22,552 bases of DNA from Anianibacter sp965662745 (GTDB taxonomy: Bacteria > Pseudomonadota > Alphaproteobacteria > Rhodobacterales > Rhodobacteraceae), in the NCBI GenBank assembly GCA_965662745.1, contig CBFIJK010000057.1:1-22552 (forward strand), in the 5' to 3' direction. Made by a program: the position numbers and the translations under genes. Under the pieces are notes generated by a model. It searched no databases. It was not told the origin of the DNA and saw only the letters and a list, made by a program, of their open reading frames with translations. Below, one piece after another: positions 15,843 through 21,964 of the stretch. Each line of letters begins with the position of its first letter. Positions within the stretch are counted from its first letter, which is position 1.

Positions 15843-15860
15843 AACTTAGTTATCTAATAT
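15843..15860. promoter_or_regulatory. MarR-type operator A (TRAP operon)
   Basis: AACTTAGTTATCTAATAT shares ACTTAG-N4-CTAA with two other sites in the window. It also overlaps a perfect palindrome, AACTAA-C-TTAGTT (15839-15851). It lies 25 bases upstream of the binding-protein ATG and at or just after the expected transcription start, a position suited to repression. The binder is probably the MarR protein encoded at 16772-17287 (inference). Confidence 0.6.
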
Positions 15861-15865
15861 TATGT

Positions 15866-15893
15866 ATCTTACGGTGCCCCCCGCGCTTGTCAA
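15866..15893 (-). promoter_or_regulatory. Candidate sigma-70 promoter of the TRAP operon
   Basis: On the minus strand a perfect -35 box TTGACA (15893-15888) is followed after 16 bases by TAAGAT (15871-15866), a four-of-six match to the -10 consensus. Transcription would start near 15859, inside operator A. The divergent region between the TRAP operon and the class II aldolase holds no gene. Confidence 0.5.
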
Positions 15894-15966
15894 TTAGAGA
15901 CTCGGAGGCGCTTGGGCGGTTCGCCGCGAGCGACCCGGGCATGGGTGAAAGCGGTTGCGCCGGAAT

Positions 15967-15984
15967 AACTTAGATTGCTAACTT
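15967..15984. promoter_or_regulatory. MarR-type operator B (class II aldolase)
   Basis: AACTTAGATTGCTAACTT is a 7+4+7 inverted repeat with one mismatch, sharing ACTTAG-N4-CTAA with operators A and C. A TTGCGC hexamer (15955-15960) with 17-base spacing to CTAACT could be the promoter, putting the operator in and beyond the spacer, as at operator C. The site argues that the aldolase starts downstream at the GTG at 16031 and not at the TTG at 15983, which lies inside it. Confidence 0.6.
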
Positions 15985-16030
15985 GCAGGCTGAACACCGC
16001 CCAGCCGGGATGGGGAGAGGGAGATACCGT

Positions 16031-16765
16031 GTGAGCAGCGATCACGAAAAAGACCTTGTCGATCATACGATTGGCCAGCTTGTACTGGCGAACCGAATCC
16101 TCGCCAATGAAGACGTCATCGACGATTTCGGCCATGTCAGTGCACGCCATCCGACCAACCCGGACAGGTTCTTCCTGTCGCGCTCACGCAGCCCCGAGGT
16201 TGTAAGCCGCGACGACATCATGGAATTCGATCTCGACGGCACGCTTCTCTCGGACGACCATCGCCGCCCCTATAAGGAACGGTTCATCCACGGCGCGATC
16301 TACGCCGCGCGGCCCGATGTGAACGCCGTCTCGCACCACCATGCGCGTTCGGTCCTGCCCTTCACGATCACCGATGTGCCCTTGCGCCCCGTCTTTCACA
16401 TGGGCGCGGCTGCTGGCGCAGAATATCCCCTTTGGGACAGCCAGCCAGAGTTCGGTGACACCAACATGTTGGTCGACAGTCTTGAGATGGCGCAATCGCT
16501 GGCCAAGACGCTGGGCGGGCACCGCGCGGCGCTGCTTCGTGGGCATGGCGCGGTCTGCGCGGCGGCCAATATCCGCGCGATCTGTATGGTGTCGGTCTAC
16601 ATGAAGGAAAACGCCGAGGTGCTGTTGAACGCGCTGCCGCTCGGCCAGCCAGCGGCCCTGTCGCCAGGCGAGATCGAGAAGGCGGGCAACATGCTTCTGG
16701 GTGATCTGCCGTTGGCGCGGGCATGGGATTACTGGACCAAGCGCGCGGGCTTTGGCGGGATCTAG
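16031..16765 (+). CDS. Class II aldolase/adducin family protein (aldolase or aromatic decarboxylase)
   Basis: A 244-residue protein of the class II aldolase/adducin fold. The zinc-site and catalytic residues are kept: Glu83 in YKERFIHGAI, His102 and His104 in SHHHARS, and His172 in LRGHGAVCAA. The family contains sugar-phosphate aldolases and also decarboxylases of aromatic or pyridine dicarboxylates, such as 3,4-dihydroxyphthalate decarboxylase and 3-hydroxy-2-methylpyridine-4,5-dicarboxylate decarboxylase. Given the neighbouring phthalate-type genes and a shared operator, a decarboxylase or ring-modifying role is plausible but unproven. The GTG at 16031 is chosen for its AGGGAG site 7 bases upstream and because operator B lies just before it; an ATG at 16010 and a TTG at 15983 are in frame. 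The gene converges on the MarR gene with a 6-base gap. Confidence 0.85.
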   Translation: MSSDHEKDLVDHTIGQLVLANRILANEDVIDDFGHVSARHPTNPDRFFLSRSRSPEVVSRDDIMEFDLDGTLLSDDHRRPYKERFIHGAIYAARPDVNAVSHHHARSVLPFTITDVPLRPVFHMGAAAGAEYPLWDSQPEFGDTNMLVDSLEMAQSLAKTLGGHRAALLRGHGAVCAAANIRAICMVSVYMKENAEVLLNALPLGQPAALSPGEIEKAGNMLLGDLPLARAWDYWTKRAGFGGI

Positions 16766-16771
16766 ACGCCG

Positions 16772-17287
16772 TCAGACATCCATCCCGGCGCGGGTCGGGG
16801 GCACCTTGATCCCGCGCTGGGCTGCGTTTTCCTCATCGGCATTCAGGTTGTCGATGATCGTCAGCAGCGCATGGCGCAGCGTCTGTTCCTCGGCCTCGCT
16901 CAGCCCGCCGATTGCCGTATCGTTTACATCCACGGCCAACGGCTCCAGCTTGTCGCGCAGCGCCCAGCCACCGTTCGTGAGGAACGCATGCTGCCGCCGC
17001 CGATTGCCCGGCAGGTTCTTGCGCTCGATCAACCCCAGCTTTTCCAGCTTTGTCAGCGCGCTGTGCGCCGTGGGTTCCGTGAGGCCGGATCGTTCGGCCA
17101 GCTCGCGCTGGCTGAGCCCGTCCTCGGTCCACATGATGCGCAGGAAGATCCACTGGCCGAAGGTGATGTTATAAGCCGAAAGTCGCAATTGAAGCGACCG
17201 GTTGAACGCGCGCGCCGCCAGCCGGATCAGGCGGGCCAGCCGTTCTTCGTGCAGTTCCTGCTCTGGCTGTTCGGCCCGCACGGTCAT
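16772..17287 (-). CDS. MarR family transcriptional regulator
   Basis: A 171-residue protein with the MarR winged-helix core at about residues 40-110. ITFGQWIFLRIMW leads into the recognition region LSQRELAERSGLTEPTAHSALTKL, then the wing IERKNLPGNRRRQHAFLT, flanked by dimerisation helices. MarR dimers bind 16-20 bp inverted repeats and usually release DNA on binding an aromatic or phenolic ligand. Three ACTTAG-N4-CTAA sites nearby (15843, 15967, 21912) fit such an operator. The gene is last in a run of minus-strand genes (reductase to EamA) but has 79 bases before it, including a different inverted repeat, so it may also have its own promoter. The ATG at 17285-17287 has an AAAGG ribosome-binding site. 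Confidence 0.92.
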   Translation of the reverse strand: MTVRAEQPEQELHEERLARLIRLAARAFNRSLQLRLSAYNITFGQWIFLRIMWTEDGLSQRELAERSGLTEPTAHSALTKLEKLGLIERKNLPGNRRRQHAFLTNGGWALRDKLEPLAVDVNDTAIGGLSEAEEQTLRHALLTIIDNLNADEENAAQRGIKVPPTRAGMDV

Positions 17288-17311
17288 ACTCGTCGCCTTT
17301 CACGTCGCCTG

Positions 17312-17331
17312 TATTGTCGGTTCCGACTATA
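17312..17331. promoter_or_regulatory. Inverted repeat upstream of the MarR gene
   Basis: TATTGTCGGTTCCGACTATA has two 9-base arms around TT with one mismatch (eight of nine positions pair). It lies 24 bases upstream of the MarR start codon. Its sequence differs from the ACTTAG-type sites, so it is either a site for another regulator or a small mRNA hairpin. Confidence 0.45.
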
Positions 17332-17366
17332 GGGGTTGACCCAGCGTCCCGCCAGCGTTGGAACAC

Positions 17367-18299
17367 CTACCCCAAAGCGACCAGAACGACGCCGAGTGTT
17401 GCGATGCAGGTGGCGATGACGGTCACAAGGGCCGGGGGCGGTTCTGATTTGAACACGAAAGCCGCAAGCCATGCGGCAAAGAACACCTCGAGCGATCCGA
17501 TGATCGCGACATTGGCCACCTCTGTCGCCTGCAGCGCGAAGAATTGCGAGATCTGCCCAAGCGACATCGCGGTTGCGGCAAGGACCTGCCAGCGCCCGGT
17601 CTGGGTCAGGAAACTGCGGAACCGTGCGCGGTAAGCCGGGCTGACGGTTGCGGCGAGAACAAACCAGACAAAGCCGGTTGCCGCGCCGATAAACGCACCC
17701 AAAAGTGGATCGGGCAAGCGCACCAGCGCCATCTTGCGCACGACATAGGATAGCCCGTAGGACGCCGCCGATCCCGCGCCGAACAGCCTCCCGCGCGTCA
17801 TCTCACCGGCCCGCGCGTCGCTTTCGGCGTCCGGCACGGGCACCCCGGGACCGGCGGGCCGCGCGGCCTTGCGGCGCGAGACGGGCAGGACCATCAGCAC
17901 ACCGCCGATCACGAGGACAAAGCCGCCGCCCGCGATGAGCGATAGGGTTTCGCCCAGAACGAGATAGGCGAAGATCCCGGCGAAGACCGGAATCAGGCGG
18001 CGGAACAGGCCGGACTCGATTGCGCCGACAAGTGCGACGGACCGGAAGAGGAACAGGCGCCCCAGCACCGTCGCCAAGACACCGGCGAGGACGAAGAGCG
18101 CGATGCCGGGCACCGCCTGCGCCCAGTCGACCGGGGCAGGGGACAGGCCCAGCCACAGCGCCAGCGAGAAAATTGCCGTCAGAACGATGGACAGCAGCGC
18201 GCCGTTATCCGCCCCGCCCGATGCCGCGCCCTTCGCAATGGCGACGGAGGAAAACGCGTAGGTGAACGCGGAAAAGAGGGCAAAGGCCTCACCGATCAT
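17367..18299 (-). CDS. EamA/DMT-superfamily transporter
   Basis: A 310-residue protein with about ten membrane helices in two EamA repeats (about 1-138 and 172-310). A polar linker rich in Arg, Ala, Pro and Asp separates the repeats. Typical repeat endings are LVLGETLSLIAGGGFVLVIGGVLMV in the first half (given here only as a location, about residues 112-137) and the C-terminal VTVIATCIATLGVVLVALG. DMT proteins export or import small metabolites such as amino acids and aromatic compounds; the substrate is not readable. The gene begins 21 bases after the unknown 146-residue gene and probably belongs to the reductase-led operon, so it may export an intermediate or act in uptake. The ribosome-binding site before the ATG at 18297-18299 is weak, suggesting coupling to the upstream gene. 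Confidence 0.88.
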   Translation of the reverse strand: MIGEAFALFSAFTYAFSSVAIAKGAASGGADNGALLSIVLTAIFSLALWLGLSPAPVDWAQAVPGIALFVLAGVLATVLGRLFLFRSVALVGAIESGLFRRLIPVFAGIFAYLVLGETLSLIAGGGFVLVIGGVLMVLPVSRRKAARPAGPGVPVPDAESDARAGEMTRGRLFGAGSAASYGLSYVVRKMALVRLPDPLLGAFIGAATGFVWFVLAATVSPAYRARFRSFLTQTGRWQVLAATAMSLGQISQFFALQATEVANVAIIGSLEVFFAAWLAAFVFKSEPPPALVTVIATCIATLGVVLVALG

Positions 18300-18320
18300 C
18301 GAGAAGGCCCCGCCGCGCCG

Positions 18321-18761
18321 CTAGCCCTGCGCCGCGTCAGCCAGCGCGTCGCGGAATGCGGCGGCTCCCATCACCTCGCGCCGCGGCATCAATTCGTGCT
18401 CGTCGTCATCCGCTGCGCCGTGGCGCAGGCCCCGGCCATCCCAATACCACCAGTAAACGATCTCTCCGGCCTTATCGCGGATCGGCATTCTGAAGGTCGG
18501 AAAGTCTTCGGTAACGGGCACATGGGCGATGACCTCATGCGGCGCCTCCATCCGTGCAAGCACGGCATCAAGCTGCACAAGCGCGGTAAAGGCGACCGGT
18601 CCGTCGGCCAGCGCGCGAGGATCGACCGGCCGCGTATCGAACTGGCCCGCGAAGGCACGCACGACTGGCGGATAACTCGGGTGGTCATGGGTGACCTGCA
18701 CATAGGCCAGCCCCGCGCCGGTCTCGATCTCGACAATGTCCCCGGGGGAAAACGTCGTCAT
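18321..18761 (-). CDS. Conserved-looking hypothetical protein in the phthalate-type operon
   Basis: The 146-residue protein is not recognised with confidence. It starts FSPGDIVEIETGAGLAYVQV, a beta-strand-rich opening reminiscent of small SH3-like barrels such as the Imm26 family. It then contains HDHPSYPPVVRAFAGQFDTR and a Trp/Tyr-rich segment, VYWWYWDGRGLRH, followed by an acidic stretch (DDDEHE). It has no signal peptide or membrane segment, so it is probably cytoplasmic. The ATG at 18759-18761 has a GGAG ribosome-binding site and lies 11 bases after the decarboxylase stop codon, so it is co-transcribed with the aromatic genes. Codon use looks like that of its neighbours. A longer in-frame upstream start would overlap the decarboxylase and is not favoured. 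Confidence 0.75.
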   Translation of the reverse strand: MTTFSPGDIVEIETGAGLAYVQVTHDHPSYPPVVRAFAGQFDTRPVDPRALADGPVAFTALVQLDAVLARMEAPHEVIAHVPVTEDFPTFRMPIRDKAGEIVYWWYWDGRGLRHGAADDDEHELMPRREVMGAAAFRDALADAAQG

Positions 18762-18772
18762 GGGATGCTCCG

Positions 18773-19765
18773 TCACAAGCTGTAGGCTTCGAGTGTCGCG
18801 GGGTGGAACAACTCGTCCACCGCAACCCGGCGCGGCGAGAGCCCTTGATCGTGGTGATAGCCGAGGAAGGTGTCGAGCACCTTGGCATTCTTCGCGACCC
18901 CGTAGCTCCACGGATCGGGGCCCATCAGCGCCTGCGCCCGGTTCAGCGTGTCCTCGACGAAGGGCATCGTGACCTTCGTGGCCGAGGTGTCGGCAAGCGC
19001 CTCTTGCGCCATGGCCTTGGCTTCTGAAAACGCCTTCATCAACGCCATCGGCAGGAAGGGATACTGATCTGCAAGGCTGCGGCGGACGCCAAGGACATGC
19101 ATGATCGGGAAGATGCCTGTCCGCGTGAAATACGCCTCTGCGGCCCCGATGCTGTCGCGCCAGAGGCGCCCGACATGCGGATGCCCTTCGGCAAAGCAGC
19201 GCGGCCAGCGGGGACCCATGAAGCCGTCGATCTCGCCCTTGGCCAGCATTTCGTTCAGCGTAGCGCCATCCGGCGCGGCCTCGACCGCCACGTCAGGCGG
19301 CAGATCGACCTTGATCTTCTCTGGCCGTCCCGGGGTGTCCATGCCGCCGCGCACCCATGTGACGTCGGACGGTTGCACGCCATGCTCATCCGACAGGATC
19401 CCACGCGCCCAGACATTGGCCGAAAGCTGGTATTCCGCGATGCCGATGCGGCGGCCCTTCAGGTCCTCGGGCGTGTCGATCCCGCGATCCGTGCGGACAT
19501 AGATCGAGGTATGGCGGAACGCGCGGCTGAGAAAGATCGGCAGCGCGACGTAATGCGCATCGCCCCGCGCGACAGAGATCGAATAGGACGACAGCGACAG
19601 TTCCGAGATGTCGAACGCCTGCTGACGGAAGGCGCGAAAGAACATCTCTTCAGGGCTCAACAGCATGGGAACCGGATCGACTCCGTCGATCTGTACACGT
19701 CCATCGACGATAGGGCGTGTGCGGTCATAATCCCCCATGGCCAGGGAAAGCGTCAGCATGCTCAT
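18773..19765 (-). CDS. pht5: 4,5-dihydroxyphthalate decarboxylase-like protein
   Basis: A 330-residue protein of the 4,5-dihydroxyphthalate decarboxylase family, which has a periplasmic-binding-protein fold but acts in the cytoplasm. Family marks are LAMGDYDRTRPIVDGRV at the N terminus, SPEEMFFRAFRQQAFDISEL, SLSSYSISVARGD, the run LSRAFRHTSIYVRTD, and DLKGRRIGIAEYQLSANVW. There is no signal peptide, which separates it from transport proteins of the same fold. The known enzyme removes CO2 from 4,5-dihydroxyphthalate to give protocatechuate. Its ATG overlaps the stop of the upstream dehydrogenase in an ATGA arrangement and has a GGGAGGAG site, so the two are translationally coupled. The family includes paralogs of unknown substrate, but the neighbouring reductase, dehydrogenase and Rieske oxygenase support the assignment. 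Confidence 0.78.
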   Translation of the reverse strand: MSMLTLSLAMGDYDRTRPIVDGRVQIDGVDPVPMLLSPEEMFFRAFRQQAFDISELSLSSYSISVARGDAHYVALPIFLSRAFRHTSIYVRTDRGIDTPEDLKGRRIGIAEYQLSANVWARGILSDEHGVQPSDVTWVRGGMDTPGRPEKIKVDLPPDVAVEAAPDGATLNEMLAKGEIDGFMGPRWPRCFAEGHPHVGRLWRDSIGAAEAYFTRTGIFPIMHVLGVRRSLADQYPFLPMALMKAFSEAKAMAQEALADTSATKVTMPFVEDTLNRAQALMGPDPWSYGVAKNAKVLDTFLGYHHDQGLSPRRVAVDELFHPATLEAYSL

Positions 19766-20952
19766 TTCGGGTTATCTCCTCCCACCGCGATCTGATGTTT
19801 CAGGGCCACCGGCGCCCCGCCCGCGCGGGAAGACGCGAGGATGGCGTGGCAGACTTCAAGGCTGGCCAGCCCCCATGCACCGGTCTGGGCGGGGGGTGTG
19901 TCATGGCGCACGGCATTCGCCAGCGCGTCGATCACCTCTCTGCGCGGCACGTCTGGTGCGTCCGTCTTGCGCAGGCTGCGTTCCGTATCGGCGAAGACCT
20001 CGACTCCGTCGGGGGTGAGCCGTAGATCGGCCCGGTCGCAGAGCGCGATGACAGGGCCGAAATGCTCATGATGTTCGGCCTCGGCGGGCGTGTCATCCGC
20101 GCCGAAGGTGCGGCGGGCCTTTGCGGCGATCTCATCCTCAGGCGTAAGCCCGTCGAGCGCGCGGCGCGCCTTGCCGTAGTTGCCGGGCGGTTTGCGCTGG
20201 CCGAGTTCGGCCACGTCGTCCATCCAGATATCGCTGTCGAAATGCGCATAGCCGGAATAGGTCAGGCTGGCGAAGACGCCCGTCTTGAACGACATCAGCG
20301 CCGAGAATGCGCCCTCGGTCGGCCGCGCCGGATCCCATGCGCCGGTCAGGGCAGAGACCTGCGTCGCCGCCCCCCCGGCAAGCAGGCGCACGATGTCGAT
20401 CTGATGCACAGCCTGGCTGAACAGGATGCCGCCGCCGTCTTCTGTGCGCAGCTCTTCTGGTCGCCGCGGACGGTAGAGGAAGTCGGTGTAGTTAAGCGCC
20501 TGGATCATTCGGAGCCGCCCGAATTCACCGCTCTCGATGATTTTCCGTGCCATCGCGACAGGCGCGTCGAAGCTGTGGCTGGGCCCGACGATCATGTGCA
20601 CGCTCGCGCCTTGCACGGCTTTCACCATGCGCTGGCCATCGGCCATGTCCACGGCCAGCGGCTTGTCGACAAGGATGTGCTTTCCGGCCTTGGCCGCGGC
20701 CATCACATGTTCCGCGTGCAACTGGTGCGGGGTCGCGATGTAGATCGCCTCCACCGCTGGATCGGCGCACAGGGCCTCGACGTTGTCATAGGCTGTCCCG
20801 CCGAACTCCCTTTCGAACGCCGCGCGACTTTCGGCGCGGGGCGCGGCGGCGGCGACCAGTTTGACGCGGCTGTCGCGGCGGAACGTCGGCAACATCAGGA
20901 CAAAGGCCCGGCCCAGCCCTGCAACGCCAAGCCGGACGGGATCAGAGGTCAA
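19762..20952 (-). CDS. pht4: Gfo/Idh/MocA dehydrogenase, dihydrodihydroxyphthalate dehydrogenase-like
   Basis: A 396-residue oxidoreductase with the NAD(P)-binding motif GVAGLGRA (9-16), AIYIATPHQLHAEH, and the family lysine (Lys97) in VDKPLAVDMADG. The substrate-binding alpha/beta domain includes FSQAVHQIDIVRLLAGG. In Pseudomonas the pht4 product, a Gfo/Idh/MocA protein, is assigned to oxidation of cis-4,5-dihydro-4,5-dihydroxyphthalate to 4,5-dihydroxyphthalate; the position here between reductase and decarboxylase matches that step. The start is TTG at 20950-20952, inside the end of the reductase gene (11-base overlap), with GAGAGGG 8 bases upstream; no better start retains the Rossmann motif. 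The stop overlaps the decarboxylase start. Other Gfo/Idh/MocA substrates, including sugars, cannot be excluded by sequence alone. Confidence 0.8.
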   Translation of the reverse strand: MTSDPVRLGVAGLGRAFVLMLPTFRRDSRVKLVAAAAPRAESRAAFEREFGGTAYDNVEALCADPAVEAIYIATPHQLHAEHVMAAAKAGKHILVDKPLAVDMADGQRMVKAVQGASVHMIVGPSHSFDAPVAMARKIIESGEFGRLRMIQALNYTDFLYRPRRPEELRTEDGGGILFSQAVHQIDIVRLLAGGAATQVSALTGAWDPARPTEGAFSALMSFKTGVFASLTYSGYAHFDSDIWMDDVAELGQRKPPGNYGKARRALDGLTPEDEIAAKARRTFGADDTPAEAEHHEHFGPVIALCDRADLRLTPDGVEVFADTERSLRKTDAPDVPRREVIDALANAVRHDTPPAQTGAWGLASLEVCHAILASSRAGGAPVALKHQIAVGGDNPK

Positions 20953-21880
20953 GCGCGATGCCCTCTCCCTTGGCGCGCGACACGCATATCATGATGTAAT
21001 CTCCGCGTTCCTCGTCCATCAGCACCATGTCGCGGTGATCGGCTTCACCATCGAGAAGCCGCGTCTTGCACGTCCCGCAGGTTCCGCTTTCGCAGGAACT
21101 GACGGTCTTGAACCCCTTGTCGCGCAGCGTCTCAAGGATGGACCTGTCAGCGGGCACCGTCAGCGTCTCGCCGGATTTGCGAAGTTCTACCTCGAAGGCG
21201 GTATCGTCCTCGCGCACCACCTCGATTGGTTTGAAATCCTCGAAATGCACGCGGCCCTCAGGCCAATGACCAGAGATCGCCTCGATCTCTTCCATCAGGG
21301 GTTTCGGGCCGCAGCAGAAGACATGCATCTTCTGCGGCTCTTCGAAATGGTCCCAGAAATCGTAGATCTTGTCCTCGTCGCCATCGTCATGGTGAATCGT
21401 CAGGCGGTCGCCGAACGCATCCAGCATCTCGTTCAGATAGGCGGTCTCGTCCTTGCTGCGGGTGCAATAGATGATGCGAAAGCGCTTGTTCTGACGTTCA
21501 AGCTCGTTCGCCATGGCATAGATCGGCGTCACGCCGATACCGCCCGCGATCAGCAGGTATTCGGGCGCGTCCGTCAGTTCGAAATCGTTCTCGGGCGGCT
21601 GGACCATCAATTCGGTACCAATACGTGCGTCCTCGTGCATCGAGGCCGACCCGCCGCGCGAGGCAGGCTCGCGCTTGACGGCAATCGTGTAGGCCTTTGG
21701 CGCGGACCCGTCGCTGACCAGCGAATAGCGCCGCATCGCGCCCGAGGGCGTCTCGACCGTCACATGCGCGCCGGGCGTGAACGGCGCCAGCGCCGCGTCA
21801 TTCAGCGGCGACAGGGTGAATTCGCAGATATGGCGCGTAAGGTCCCGGCGGGCGGTCACTTGCATCGGGATGGCGGTCAT
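20942..21880 (-). CDS. pht2: Phthalate dioxygenase reductase-like protein (flavin + [2Fe-2S])
   Basis: A 312-residue class IA reductase with three domains in order. A flavin-binding barrel (RRYSL at 50-54) is followed by an NAD-binding domain (LIAGGIGVTPIYAM; VFCCGPKPLMEEIE) and a C-terminal plant-type [2Fe-2S] ferredoxin domain. Its cluster ligands are Cys263, Cys268, Cys271 and Cys299 (CESGTCGTC and MICVS). This domain order is that of Burkholderia phthalate dioxygenase reductase and vanillate demethylase reductase. It passes electrons from NADH through FMN and the iron-sulfur centre to the Rieske oxygenase encoded divergently. The ATG at 21878-21880 has a GGAGGA site. It is the first gene of a tightly spaced minus-strand run extending at least to the EamA gene. 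Confidence 0.87.
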   Translation of the reverse strand: MTAIPMQVTARRDLTRHICEFTLSPLNDAALAPFTPGAHVTVETPSGAMRRYSLVSDGSAPKAYTIAVKREPASRGGSASMHEDARIGTELMVQPPENDFELTDAPEYLLIAGGIGVTPIYAMANELERQNKRFRIIYCTRSKDETAYLNEMLDAFGDRLTIHHDDGDEDKIYDFWDHFEEPQKMHVFCCGPKPLMEEIEAISGHWPEGRVHFEDFKPIEVVREDDTAFEVELRKSGETLTVPADRSILETLRDKGFKTVSSCESGTCGTCKTRLLDGEADHRDMVLMDEERGDYIMICVSRAKGEGIALDL

Positions 21881-21904
21881 GAATCCTCCGGGTCGGAAAT
21901 CCTG

Positions 21905-21933
21905 TTGCGATTACTTAGAGAGCTAAGTATATT
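21905..21933 (+). promoter_or_regulatory. Candidate sigma-70 promoter of the Rieske oxygenase
   Basis: TTGCGA (21905-21910) and TATATT (21928-21933) are separated by exactly 17 bases. The perfect inverted repeat of operator C fills the spacer and touches the -10 box, so a bound repressor would block polymerase. The oxygenase ATG lies 31 bases after the -10 box, with AAGGAGG as ribosome-binding site. Confidence 0.65.
21912..21929. promoter_or_regulatory. MarR-type operator C (oxygenase/reductase divergent promoter)
   Basis: TACTTAGAGAGCTAAGTA is a perfect 7-4-7 inverted repeat in the centre of the 84-base divergent region. It shares ACTTAG-N4-CTAA with operators A and B and is the most symmetrical of the three. 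It is placed to control both the oxygenase and the reductase-led operon. Confidence 0.7.
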
Positions 21934-21940
21934 CTGTCAA
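21912..21940 (-). promoter_or_regulatory. Candidate promoter of the reductase-led operon
   Basis: A perfect -35 box TTGACA on the minus strand (21940-21935) is followed after 17 bases by TAAGTA (21917-21912), a poor -10 match that lies in the left arm of operator C. The strong -35 with a weak -10 makes this a tentative call. Either way, operator C would cover the promoter. Confidence 0.35.
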
Positions 21941-21964
21941 CGATCCCTGCCAAGGAGGCCCGAC

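Noticed and set aside
15983..16030. TTG (15983) or ATG (16010) start for the class II aldolase
   Set aside because: The TTG lies inside operator B, and neither has as good a ribosome-binding site as the GTG at 16031. The ATG cannot be fully excluded.
20062..20994. Plus-strand open frame of 310 codons opposite the Gfo/Idh/MocA gene
   Set aside because: Antisense shadow of a clear oxidoreductase; no family motifs of its own.
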